A stretch of DNA of 52,700 nucleotides from Saprospiraceae bacterium (GTDB taxonomy: Bacteria; Bacteroidota; Bacteroidia; Chitinophagales; Saprospiraceae). Both the position numbers and the translations under genes were made by a program. The stretch lies in the NCBI GenBank assembly GCA_021299835.1, contig JAJTER010000007.1, positions 1 through 52,700 of the forward strand. Reading direction: 5' to 3'. Below are positions 17,827 to 25,615 of the stretch, piece by piece. Under the pieces are notes generated by a model. The model was not told where the DNA came from, made no database searches, and saw only the letters and a list, made by a program, of their open reading frames with translations. The first letter of the stretch is position 1, and every line of letters begins with the position of its first letter.

Positions 17827-19257
17827 ATGAAGTTCCTTATCTTTTTTTCTAATCTGTTTTTATTAACAGCCTTTTTAAGTTGCTCACCTAAAATGAAGGT
17901 GGTTACTACCGCGGAAAGTGCGCCCGTCTCCGATACCCTGACGAGAGTGGAAAGACCAAAAGGATTTTGTGCTACTTTTGATCAATCTGAGAATCCTCAG
18001 GAGGCATTGCGAAGTTTTGTCCTTTATAGAGATTTTTTAAAAGATACCGATTGGAATCAGGCGTATGAATATTGGGTGAAAGTTTATGAACTGGCACCAG
18101 CAGCTGATGGTAAAAGAAATACAGTTCTGGCAGATGGTATTCGTTTTTATGAACATTTTTTAGAACTAGAGAAGGATTCTCTGAAAAAGGAAGAGTGGAT
18201 AAATAAAATATTTGCTTTGTATGATAGAATCGAAGAATGCTATCCAGCCGGTGGGTATGTCCCCGCCCGAAAAGGTTTCGATTTGTTTTTTACTTACAAA
18301 AACAGGGCTTCAAAAAAGGAGATTTATGACCTTTTTAAAAAAGCGTGGGATATTGATGGGGAGGAAGTCCCTGATTTTGTGCTGAATCCGCTCACTTCTC
18401 TGCTGGTCGATTTGTATTTTTCAAATGAAATACCTTTGGAAGAGGCCAGAAAATATTCGTTAGCTTTATCTAACAGGCTAAAAAAGGGTTTAGCGGAATG
18501 TGAAGGCTCTTCCTGCGTGCGATGGAAAGTTATCCAGGAATATTTGCCTCTTAGAATGGAGGTTTTCGAAACGGTAAAAGGCTTTTATGATTGTAATTAT
18601 TTTATGGATAAATATTATCCGCAGTTTTTAGCCGCCACTGACGATTGTGAGGTTATCAGAGAAGTTTATAGCAGGTTAAAATTTGCGGGATGTTCCGATG
18701 TAGAGGAAAAATTTGCCGCGTTAATTCAAAAGGGAAATGAAAAATGTGCACCGGAAAAGGGACCCGCTGAACTAGCCTTTATTTGTCTCAGAGATGCTGA
18801 TTACCCTTGTGCAATAGAGGGTTTCCTGAAAGCCTCAAAGGAAGTGGAGGATGTGAAAAAAAAGGGCGAACTGATACTTTTAGCTGCTAAGGTATATTAT
18901 GTTCACATGAAGAATTTTTCGAAGGCAAGACAATTAGCTTTAGAGGCCGCCGCAGCAAGACCAAACTGGGGAGAGCCTTACATCCTTATCGGCAGAATGT
19001 ATGCCTCAAGTGGCCCTCTTTGCGGTCCGGGCAGAGGTTGGGAAAGTCAGGTGGTCGTTTGGGTTGCAGTAGATGCCTGGGTCAAAGCCAGAAATATAGA
19101 CGCTTCTTTTGCCGCTGAAGCAAACAAAATGATTAATCAATATACCCGGTTTATGCCCAATAAAGAAGATGTCTTTATTCGTGGCCTGAAAACGGGTGAA
19201 AGATTTTATGTGGGTTGCTGGATCCAGGAATCTACCGTCATCAGAACAGTTGATTAA
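17827..19257 (+). CDS. TPR lipoprotein (paralogue of the preceding gene)
   Basis: A 476-residue lipoprotein. The ATG at 17827 is chosen because it gives a type II signal peptide MKFLIFFSNLFLLTAFLSC with Cys19 in the lipobox; an upstream start would lie in the terminator hairpin. Its helical repeats match the previous protein: APAADGKRN against APMADGQRAN, CYPAGGYVPARKGFDLFF against CYPKEIGYALSRKAFDMF, and PYILIGRMYASSGPLCG against PYLLIGDMYASTSRNCG. It is therefore a diverged duplicate that has become membrane-anchored. Function unknown. A strong hairpin separates the pair, so expression levels may differ. Confidence 0.85.
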   Translation: MKFLIFFSNLFLLTAFLSCSPKMKVVTTAESAPVSDTLTRVERPKGFCATFDQSENPQEALRSFVLYRDFLKDTDWNQAYEYWVKVYELAPAADGKRNTVLADGIRFYEHFLELEKDSLKKEEWINKIFALYDRIEECYPAGGYVPARKGFDLFFTYKNRASKKEIYDLFKKAWDIDGEEVPDFVLNPLTSLLVDLYFSNEIPLEEARKYSLALSNRLKKGLAECEGSSCVRWKVIQEYLPLRMEVFETVKGFYDCNYFMDKYYPQFLAATDDCEVIREVYSRLKFAGCSDVEEKFAALIQKGNEKCAPEKGPAELAFICLRDADYPCAIEGFLKASKEVEDVKKKGELILLAAKVYYVHMKNFSKARQLALEAAAARPNWGEPYILIGRMYASSGPLCGPGRGWESQVVVWVAVDAWVKARNIDASFAAEANKMINQYTRFMPNKEDVFIRGLKTGERFYVGCWIQESTVIRTVD

Positions 19258-19280
19258 TCATGATCGTAACAAGACAATGT

Positions 19281-19440
19281 GATGTTTCACATGAAATGGT
19301 TTTGTTGCGCCATCGGGATGTTTCACAACGAAATGATTGCATTATGCCATTGGGGATGTTTCACATGCAATGATCGCATTATGTCATTGGGGATGTTTCA
19401 CATGCAATGATCGCATTATGTCATTGGGGATGTTTCACAA
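19281..19440. repeat. Tandem repeat, about 37-bp unit, 4 full copies plus a partial
   Basis: Units beginning with GATGTTTCACA start at 19281, 19317, 19355, 19392 and 19429, giving periods of 36, 38, 37 and 37. The copies at 19355 and 19392 are identical; the outer ones have diverged. Each central unit contains CAATGA..TCATTG, an inverted pair that can form a hairpin, with the nested palindrome AATGATCGCATT inside. There are no unique spacers, so it is not a CRISPR array. It occupies the noncoding gap after the TPR lipoprotein. Confidence 0.85.
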
Positions 19441-19455
19441 AAAGCTATAGACATG

Positions 19456-19534
19456 TAATCCCTCCGGGATTAAGTCCGTCGTGTAATCCCGAAGGGATTA
19501 CACGGTCACCCGTTTCATGAATCCTGCGGATTCA
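19456..19534. repeat. Cluster of three REP-like hairpins
   Basis: Three consecutive palindromes with three-base loops: TAATCCC-tcc-GGGATTA (19456-19472), CGTGTAATCCC-gaa-GGGATTACACG (19480-19504, 11-bp exact stem), and TGAATCC-tgc-GGATTCA (19518-19534). The first two share the TAATCCC core. They lie directly after the tandem repeats and before the convergent PqqB-like gene. A role in transcription termination or mRNA protection is possible. Nothing else is visible in the 19258-19577 gap. Confidence 0.75.
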
Positions 19535-19577
19535 CACGTCTCTAGCATTTTATTGTCAGGTCAACCTCTCCATTTAG

Positions 19578-20510
19578 TCATCGATCATAATAGATATCCC
19601 CTAATTTTGCGATGTTGTATCCAGACAGGAGAAGTTGTTTTCTATAAGGATGATTCTTCTGAAGAAGTGGGTTGGTATGATTCAAATGAATAAAGTGGAT
19701 TTTATTTTTTTCGTTTTCGGGAAGTTCCTTCCATCTTTCAATACTTTCAATGATAAAAGGGTGGGGTATCTCGGACATATTTCTGCCGGGTAATTCCAGG
19801 GCATTATAAAAAGTGCCATCTAAAAAAGAGTAATCCGTTTCGTTAATATATTTTTCAATCGAACGATCCCATTTTTCCCACTTATCGATGTCGGGTAAAT
19901 AAAAGAAAGATTTTACGTGGCCTTTAACTACAAAACCGGCTGTTTCAGAAAATTCATCCCTATGAGGTACTTTAATGGCCGTTACTTCAAACCAGTCGGC
20001 TATTTGAATGGGTACATCTGCTTCCAGAGGGATTAATTGAATATTTTTTAATTCCACCAATTGCTTCCAGGGCCCATGTTCAGATAAATATTTGTGCATA
20101 CGCGAAAGCGCAAAAACGGGAATATTTTTCGTTCCCATCACTTCTCTTCCCAAATGGGTGAGTCCAGTATAATGTCCTATGTGTGCATGCGTTAGAAAAA
20201 TGCCAGCCAGTTCGACCTTGTATTTCTCCGATAAATAATGCATTTGTTCAGGCATATCTGGCGTAGCATCAAACAACCAGTATTTTTTGCGAATTGGGTC
20301 AACCCAGGCGACACAACTCACATATTCCCTTTTTTTTAAATTAATCCAACTTTTTTCACAACACGATTTTTTGCAGCCTGCCTGAGGAAAACCTCCATCT
20401 TGCGCAACACCTAAAACAACTAAAAATGGTTCTTTATCCTGTCCGATGATTTGGTTGGGTAATAAAATAGTGACAATAAAATATAGTAATAATAGGATTT
20501 GGTGCCGCAT
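19578..20510 (-). CDS. Exported PqqB-like metallo-beta-lactamase-fold hydrolase
   Basis: A 310-residue MBL-fold protein resembling PqqB. After a signal peptide (LLLLYFIVTILLPNQIIGQ) comes VLGVAQDGGFPQAGC with the cysteine cluster GCKKSCCEKS, which matches the structural zinc site of PqqB. The metal motif is LTHAHIGHYTGL (HxHxGH), and further ligands may be the His of VPHRDE, the Asp of YLPDIDKW and the His of HLNHTNP. No other pqq gene (pqqA, C, D, E) is in the window, and PQQ made in the cytoplasm would not need an exported PqqB, so it is more likely a related hydrolase than a cofactor-biosynthesis enzyme (inference). It is divergent from the esterase at 20555. Confidence 0.83.
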   Translation of the reverse strand: MRHQILLLLYFIVTILLPNQIIGQDKEPFLVVLGVAQDGGFPQAGCKKSCCEKSWINLKKREYVSCVAWVDPIRKKYWLFDATPDMPEQMHYLSEKYKVELAGIFLTHAHIGHYTGLTHLGREVMGTKNIPVFALSRMHKYLSEHGPWKQLVELKNIQLIPLEADVPIQIADWFEVTAIKVPHRDEFSETAGFVVKGHVKSFFYLPDIDKWEKWDRSIEKYINETDYSFLDGTFYNALELPGRNMSEIPHPFIIESIERWKELPENEKNKIHFIHLNHTNPLLQKNHPYRKQLLLSGYNIAKLGDIYYDR

Positions 20511-20554
20511 TTTTCGTATTTTTCATGAATATAAATACGCAAATTGAATAAACC

Positions 20555-21463
20555 ATGTTTATAAGGCCCCTATTTTTATTTATGATTGGTAGTTTACTCT
20601 CTCACGGATCGCTTTCAGGTCAAAAGGAATTTCCATTATATACTGGAAAAATACCTTATTCCCTGCCCGTGGAAAGTAAGGAGGAAATAGAAACCAGACC
20701 TGATGGTATCCGCTTTTTTCGAAAAACGGCTGTTCCAATCCTTACTTTGTTTCAGCCTGAAAATGCAAATGGTCAGGCAGTACTGGTTCTACCAGGCGGT
20801 GGATATTCAGGCACTGCTTTTGATCACGAAGGTATTGATGTGGCTAAATTTTTAAATAAACATGGGATTACTGCGATTATACTCAGATATCGGATTCCAA
20901 ATGACAAGTATTGTACGCAAAAGCACCTGGCACCCTTAAGAGATGCATTGGAAGGAATCAGGTATATTAGGAGTAAATCGGAAGAGTGGAAATTAAATAA
21001 GAACAGGATTGGGGTTATGGGATTTTCTGCTGGTGGACATTTAGCAGCCACGACATCCACTTTATTTGATAAAAATATGGTTGATATTCCCACGGATAAT
21101 ATTTCCGGTCGACCCGATTTTAGTATTCTTATTTATCCAGTGATTGCCTTTACAGAACCATTCATGCACGCTGGATCCAGACGTAATTTACTAGGTGAAA
21201 AACCAGATTCAACCTTGATTAATACGTTTTCCCCAGAAAAACAAATAACGGCTAATACTCCGCCCGCTTTTCTTGTGCACGCAGCAGATGATAAAACAGT
21301 TTCTGTTCAAAATAGTATTTTGTATTACCAATCCGCCATTTCACACGGATTAAAGGCAGAAATGCATCTCTATCCGGAAGGTGGGCATGGATTTGGTCTG
21401 AAAAACAAAACAACTACGGATTATTGGCCAGATCGTCTTATTAATTGGCTGGCAAAATATTGA
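20555..21463 (+). CDS. Exported alpha/beta hydrolase, acetylxylan-esterase-like
   Basis: A 302-residue secreted esterase with a signal peptide (MFIRPLFLFMIGSLLSHGSL, cut near SGQ). The oxyanion segment LVLPGGGYSGTAFDHEG, nucleophile MGFSAGGHLAA (Ser in GFSAGG), acid in VHAADDKTV and His in PEGGHGFGL complete the triad. Homologues act as acetyl esterases on carbohydrates (BD-FAE or acetylxylan type), removing ester groups from plant-like polysaccharides or oligosaccharides; the exact substrate cannot be read here. It is not adjacent to a sus-type locus, although one lies further downstream in the window. Confidence 0.88.
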   Translation: MFIRPLFLFMIGSLLSHGSLSGQKEFPLYTGKIPYSLPVESKEEIETRPDGIRFFRKTAVPILTLFQPENANGQAVLVLPGGGYSGTAFDHEGIDVAKFLNKHGITAIILRYRIPNDKYCTQKHLAPLRDALEGIRYIRSKSEEWKLNKNRIGVMGFSAGGHLAATTSTLFDKNMVDIPTDNISGRPDFSILIYPVIAFTEPFMHAGSRRNLLGEKPDSTLINTFSPEKQITANTPPAFLVHAADDKTVSVQNSILYYQSAISHGLKAEMHLYPEGGHGFGLKNKTTTDYWPDRLINWLAKY

Positions 21464-21544
21464 ACTTCTCCCTAATAAGACAATATAAGTAGTGATCCAA
21501 ATAATTAATGTTGATTAATCAGCAGTAATTAAAAAATAGCAAAA

Positions 21545-22003
21545 ATGAAAAGACTTAACTTCATCATTTTAATGATGTTTTTTACAACCATATCATTCGG
21601 TCAAATTTCAAATGAAACCGATAAAACACGTATTGAAAATTTAATCATTGAATCTTTTGACGAAATATGGTCTAAATTAGATGCTAAAAACATTGATAAA
21701 TACTACACTAAAGACTTCCTGCTTTTGGAAAATGGAGAAGTATGGAATAACGATTCTATTAAAAATTATTTGGATAATGCCATGCTTCGGAAACCGAATC
21801 TAAAACGAATGAATTCCATTGAGGTTATTGAAATTAAAATCGCAAACAAAATGGCATGGATTTCTTACCAAAACTATGCTACATTCTCATCGGATAATAA
21901 AATCATTAGAAAGGCTCATTGGTTAGAAAGCGCAACGGCCATTTTAACAGAAAATGGATGGAAGCTGGAAATGCTTCACTCAACCCGAATAGTAAAAAAA
22001 TAA
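21545..22003 (+). CDS. Exported DUF4440 / SnoaL-like (NTF2-fold) protein
   Basis: A 152-residue protein with a signal peptide (MKRLNFIILMMFFTTISFGQ) and one NTF2-like fold of the DUF4440 type. Typical segments: IESFDEIWSKLDAKNIDKYY, DFLLLENGEVWNND, and a C-terminal strand pair ATAILTENGWKLEMLHSTRI. The fold is used by many small binding or isomerase-like proteins; no catalytic residues are assigned. It stands alone between the esterase and the DUF5723 operon. Confidence 0.8.
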   Translation: MKRLNFIILMMFFTTISFGQISNETDKTRIENLIIESFDEIWSKLDAKNIDKYYTKDFLLLENGEVWNNDSIKNYLDNAMLRKPNLKRMNSIEVIEIKIANKMAWISYQNYATFSSDNKIIRKAHWLESATAILTENGWKLEMLHSTRIVKK

Positions 22004-22094
22004 AACCTTAAAGAGTTTAATTATTTGGTTTAGCCTGTAAAAATTTGCCTTTTCCTTGTTTTTTTTGGATATTGTAGTCAATACTTTATTATTT

Positions 22095-23540
22095 ATGAAG
22101 AAGACCCTATTTTTCCTGATTAGTTCGTGTCTTTTTGCAAATCATGCTTTGGGGCAGTTTCAACAAGGTCTGAGGATGGGGAAATATACCAGCCTTTATC
22201 AAATGATGCTTAATCCCGCAGCCGCACCTGAAGGTACGGCAATCAATTTGGTTCAAGGTGGCGTTTTTGCAAACAATAATATGTTAGGGGTTAGAAATGC
22301 TAATGCATTGCAGTTACTTCCCCGACAAAACGGGCTGGTTATAAACTATCCACGGGGTAGAGTCAAATATCCTGGCATTATTAATGGTATCCCAGACACG
22401 TTGGATGGTTTTTTTCAAGACACGTTGAAAAATCAATGGGCTTATGGCTCTTTTGTTTTGGAAGGTCCTTCCGCGGTGGTGGCCATAAATGAAAACTTTT
22501 CCGTTGGATTAGGATTCAGGGTGAAAGGAAATTTAGGTACTTTTAAGATCCCAGCGGGTATGATACCTTTTACGCATGCCGAACAAGCCTTTTTTTCTAC
22601 CTATCCGATAGGCCCTTTTAACTTGAGTGGCGCCGTATATACTGAAATTCCTCTCACGCTGAATATCAAAAAAATAGTTGGTTTTAATGTCCTTTCTGTG
22701 GGCACTGCCGTGAAGTTTATTTTGCCAATGATGTCCGCTTTTGTTGACAGTAAAAGTGATCTAAATATGTCTCAGCGACCAAATAACAATTTTAATTTAT
22801 CTAATGTGGATGGCGATATGGGTTTCTCCGTTTGGTCCAGAAATCCAGTAGGTGGGGGCATTAGAAAATCATTAAATGGCTTTGGAATGGGATTGGATAT
22901 TGGCGCTCGTTTGACAGAGGGGGAAGGTAGGTGGTTTATTGGTACCGCCCTTAATGATATCGGGTATATTGGTTTTAATTCAAATACTACAACCTATAAA
23001 GTAACTTCAACCGGCGTTTCTTTGCACGATGGTTCCGATTATATAAATGCCATCTCAAAGGGAAATGTAATTCAGGCGGGAAACTTGTTGAGCACGGATA
23101 TCCTTGGTAGTGCATTGGCGGGCGTAACGGGAAGTAATTTTAATATGTTACTGCCAACTTCGTTCAATTTTCAAGGTGGCTTCTCCGTTGGGAACGCTTT
23201 CTTTATCTCTTCTTTTGCAAATATCCCCCTCCTGAAGGCTATTAAAAATATTCAATCCATAGAAACCGTTATGGTAATGCCCTCCTGGGAATCAGGTTTT
23301 TGGGCAGTAAAAATACCGCTGACCTTATCTAATAGACAGCTGTTTTTCGGAGGCTTGGCACTTCGGGCTGGCCCATTGACCATTGGTTCAGATAATATTA
23401 AGAGTTGGGTGACAAAATCGTCCTTTACAGGGTCTGATTTTTATTTTGCTTTGCAACTTCCCCTATTTTTCGATAATAACAAACAAAGTAAAGGAAGAGG
23501 TGGAAAAAATAGTAATCTTTTCCGTTGCTATTCCTTTTAA
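22095..23540 (+). CDS. DUF5723 family outer-membrane beta-barrel protein
   Basis: A 481-residue exported barrel. The ATG at 22095 gives the signal peptide MKKTLFFLISSCLFANHALG; an upstream start would add an unlikely leader. The N-terminal motif YTSLYQMMLNPAAAPEGT is the family hallmark (a helix-like segment with NPA), followed by a long run of barrel strands to LQLPLFF. Function is unknown. It is the first gene of a tight four-gene cluster (gaps of 15, 8 and 3 bases) with scpB, DUF2480 and a lytic transglycosylase, which suggests envelope or cell-cycle housekeeping, though this linkage may be loose. Confidence 0.82.
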   Translation: MKKTLFFLISSCLFANHALGQFQQGLRMGKYTSLYQMMLNPAAAPEGTAINLVQGGVFANNNMLGVRNANALQLLPRQNGLVINYPRGRVKYPGIINGIPDTLDGFFQDTLKNQWAYGSFVLEGPSAVVAINENFSVGLGFRVKGNLGTFKIPAGMIPFTHAEQAFFSTYPIGPFNLSGAVYTEIPLTLNIKKIVGFNVLSVGTAVKFILPMMSAFVDSKSDLNMSQRPNNNFNLSNVDGDMGFSVWSRNPVGGGIRKSLNGFGMGLDIGARLTEGEGRWFIGTALNDIGYIGFNSNTTTYKVTSTGVSLHDGSDYINAISKGNVIQAGNLLSTDILGSALAGVTGSNFNMLLPTSFNFQGGFSVGNAFFISSFANIPLLKAIKNIQSIETVMVMPSWESGFWAVKIPLTLSNRQLFFGGLALRAGPLTIGSDNIKSWVTKSSFTGSDFYFALQLPLFFDNNKQSKGRGGKNSNLFRCYSF

Positions 23541-23555
23541 TTAAAATTTTTCACA

Positions 23556-24128
23556 TTGGAATATATTTCACAACACATTGAAGCACTGATTTTTGCAGCT
23601 GATCAGCCAATTAGTATAGAGGATATTCAAGGTTGTTTGGAAGAGGTGTTCGGGTTGGCGCTCTCAGAAGAGGAGGTAATGAGTAGAATTGAAGAAATTT
23701 CAAATCGTTTTGTGAATGAATCCTTTGCCTTTGAACTGATTCAATCGGGAAACTGTTTTCAGTTTTTGACTAAACCTGCTTTTCATGGTACCTTAAATGT
23801 TTTTCTTAGAAATAAAACAAGGAAAAAACTTTCAAAAGCTTCCTTAGAAACGCTTTCTATCATTGCTTATAAACAACCTGTAAGTAAATTGGAATTGGAA
23901 AGAATCAGAGGCGTTAATTGTGATTATGCCGTGCAAAAGTTACTTGAAAAGGAGCTAATTCTTATTTCTGGAAGAAGTGAAGGGCCCGGAAGACCATTGT
24001 TGTATGCTACGGGTGAAAAATTCTTACATTATTTTGGCATTAACAGTTTAAAAGATCTTCCCCTACCCAAAGAATTTAAAGAACATGAATTTACAGCTGG
24101 TGAGGAATCAGATTTTTCGGAAAATTAA
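23556..24128 (+). CDS. scpB: Segregation and condensation protein B
   Basis: A 190-residue ScpB, the kleisin-associated winged-helix subunit of the SMC-ScpAB condensin that organises and segregates the chromosome. The N-terminal MEYISQHIEALIFAADQPIS and the central KASLETLSIIAYKQPVSKLE, followed by GVNCDYAVQKLLEK and SEGPGRPLLYATGEKFLHYF, are characteristic. The only start consistent with the conserved N-terminus is TTG at 23556; no in-frame ATG is suitably placed. A TTG start fits weak translation relative to the barrel gene. No scpA or smc is in the window. Confidence 0.93.
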   Translation: MEYISQHIEALIFAADQPISIEDIQGCLEEVFGLALSEEEVMSRIEEISNRFVNESFAFELIQSGNCFQFLTKPAFHGTLNVFLRNKTRKKLSKASLETLSIIAYKQPVSKLELERIRGVNCDYAVQKLLEKELILISGRSEGPGRPLLYATGEKFLHYFGINSLKDLPLPKEFKEHEFTAGEESDFSEN

Positions 24129-24136
24129 TAAGTAAT

Positions 24137-24652
24137 ATGGAATCAACATTAGTTAATAAGGTGGTTAATAGTGGATTATTAACCATCGATTTAGAAAAAT
24201 TTTATCCGGAGGGTGATTTTATTTATTTTGACATAAAGGATTATCTTTTTCAGGGGTTAATTTTAAAGGAGAAAGATTTTAGAACAGCATTAAAGGATAT
24301 TGATTGGGCTGTTTATAAGGATAAAAACCTGCTTATTGTTTGTTCCGAAGATGCCATTTTACCTTTATGGTCTTTTATGTTGGTCGCTGCCTATGCCACA
24401 CCTTATGCAAAGGCTATTTTTCAGGGGGATAAGGATACTTTTCTATCAGCCCATTATGATAAGGTAATTTCTCAATGGAAAAGAGAGGATTATGCGGACA
24501 AAAAAATGGTTCTGAAGGGTTGTAGCGAAAAGGCCGTTCCCGCAGCTGCTTATACGGCTGCAGTGCAGTTTTTACAGCCTATAGCATCAAGTATTTTCTT
24601 TGGCGAACCTTGCTCAACAGTGCCTATTTATAAAAAAACAAAAGATATTTAG
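24137..24652 (+). CDS. DUF2480 family protein
   Basis: A 171-residue cytosolic protein of the DUF2480 family, restricted mostly to Bacteroidota. Characteristic segments: VNSGLLTIDLEKFYPEGDFI, FDIKDYLFQGLILKEKDFR, VAAYATPYAKAIFQG and GCSEKAVPAAAYTAAVQFLQ. No function is known. It starts 8 bases after scpB and ends 3 bases before the transglycosylase, so the genes are co-transcribed. Confidence 0.88.
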   Translation: MESTLVNKVVNSGLLTIDLEKFYPEGDFIYFDIKDYLFQGLILKEKDFRTALKDIDWAVYKDKNLLIVCSEDAILPLWSFMLVAAYATPYAKAIFQGDKDTFLSAHYDKVISQWKREDYADKKMVLKGCSEKAVPAAAYTAAVQFLQPIASSIFFGEPCSTVPIYKKTKDI

Positions 24653-24655
24653 AAT

Positions 24656-25576
24656 ATGAAAGAGAATAAATTTTTACAACATTTTAAATGGTCTCTCATG
24701 ATTTTGGGAGCCTTTTCCGGTATTTTTTTTATTTTTTCCTTTGTGACCAATATCGACCTGGGAGAGCATAAAGCGGCAGAACCAGCCATGGTTATCAGGT
24801 CAATAACATTACAGGATGAATATTCCTTTGCCGGTGAGAAGTTAACTATCGAGGATTGGGATATACGGGAACGACTTGAAAGAGAGTTATACGCTAATGT
24901 TTTTCAACATTCCAGTACGATTATCGCTATTAAGCGTTCTATGCGGTATTTTCCTATGATAGAAAAAAAATTGTCAGAACATGGTTTACCATCAGATCTT
25001 AAATACATAGCTGTGGCAGAAAGTATGCTTTCCAATGCGGTCTCTCCGGCGGGTGCAAAAGGAGTATGGCAGTTTATGAAACCTGTTTCCGAGTTTTATG
25101 GGCTTGAAATTTCAGAGGAAGTGGACGAGAGGTATCATGTTGAAAAGTCTACGGAAATTGCCTGTAAATATTTGAAACATTTGCATAAAAGATTTGGAAA
25201 CTGGTCGATGGCCGCAGCGGCATACAATATTGGGGAAACCAGATTTAAAAAAGAGTTAGATTTTCAACGGGCGAAGAGCTATTTTGATATGCAGCTGAAT
25301 GAAGAAACCTCAAGGTATGTTTTCCGCTTGTTTGCTATAAAAGCTGTTTTAGAGGATCCCGAATATCACGGTTATCAGTTAAAAGGAGATAGTGGATATG
25401 CTCCTATTGAACCAACGAAAGTTATTACTGTGGCAAAATCTATTCCCGATTTAGGTTTGTTTGCCCAGGAAAATAATATTTCATACCGAAAACTGAAATG
25501 GCTAAATCCATGGCTTATTGGGAAACAATTGACTAATCCTTTGAAAAAAGAATATAACATTCGTTTGGCCGAATAA
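24656..25576 (+). CDS. Membrane-anchored lytic transglycosylase (SLT family, MltD-like)
   Basis: A 306-residue protein with an N-terminal membrane anchor (about residues 13-32, SLMILGAFSGIFFIFSFVT). The SLT goose-lysozyme-like domain begins at LPSDLKYIAVAESM, with Glu122 as the catalytic acid, and continues through VSPAGAKGVWQFM, RYHVEKSTEIACKYLKHLHK and AAAAYNIGETRF. A short C-terminal LysM-like stretch (NISYRKLKWLNPWLIG) may bind peptidoglycan. It cleaves glycan strands of murein, releasing anhydro-muropeptides. It is last in the operon and convergent with the PorW/SprE-like gene. Confidence 0.9.
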   Translation: MKENKFLQHFKWSLMILGAFSGIFFIFSFVTNIDLGEHKAAEPAMVIRSITLQDEYSFAGEKLTIEDWDIRERLERELYANVFQHSSTIIAIKRSMRYFPMIEKKLSEHGLPSDLKYIAVAESMLSNAVSPAGAKGVWQFMKPVSEFYGLEISEEVDERYHVEKSTEIACKYLKHLHKRFGNWSMAAAAYNIGETRFKKELDFQRAKSYFDMQLNEETSRYVFRLFAIKAVLEDPEYHGYQLKGDSGYAPIEPTKVITVAKSIPDLGLFAQENNISYRKLKWLNPWLIGKQLTNPLKKEYNIRLAE

Positions 25577-25615
25577 TGTAAAACGGATTGCTTTTAAAAT
25601 AATAACCTTTGGCAG

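Noticed and set aside
19281-19440. CRISPR array
   Set aside because: The 37-bp units follow each other directly with no unique spacers and no cas genes occur in the window.
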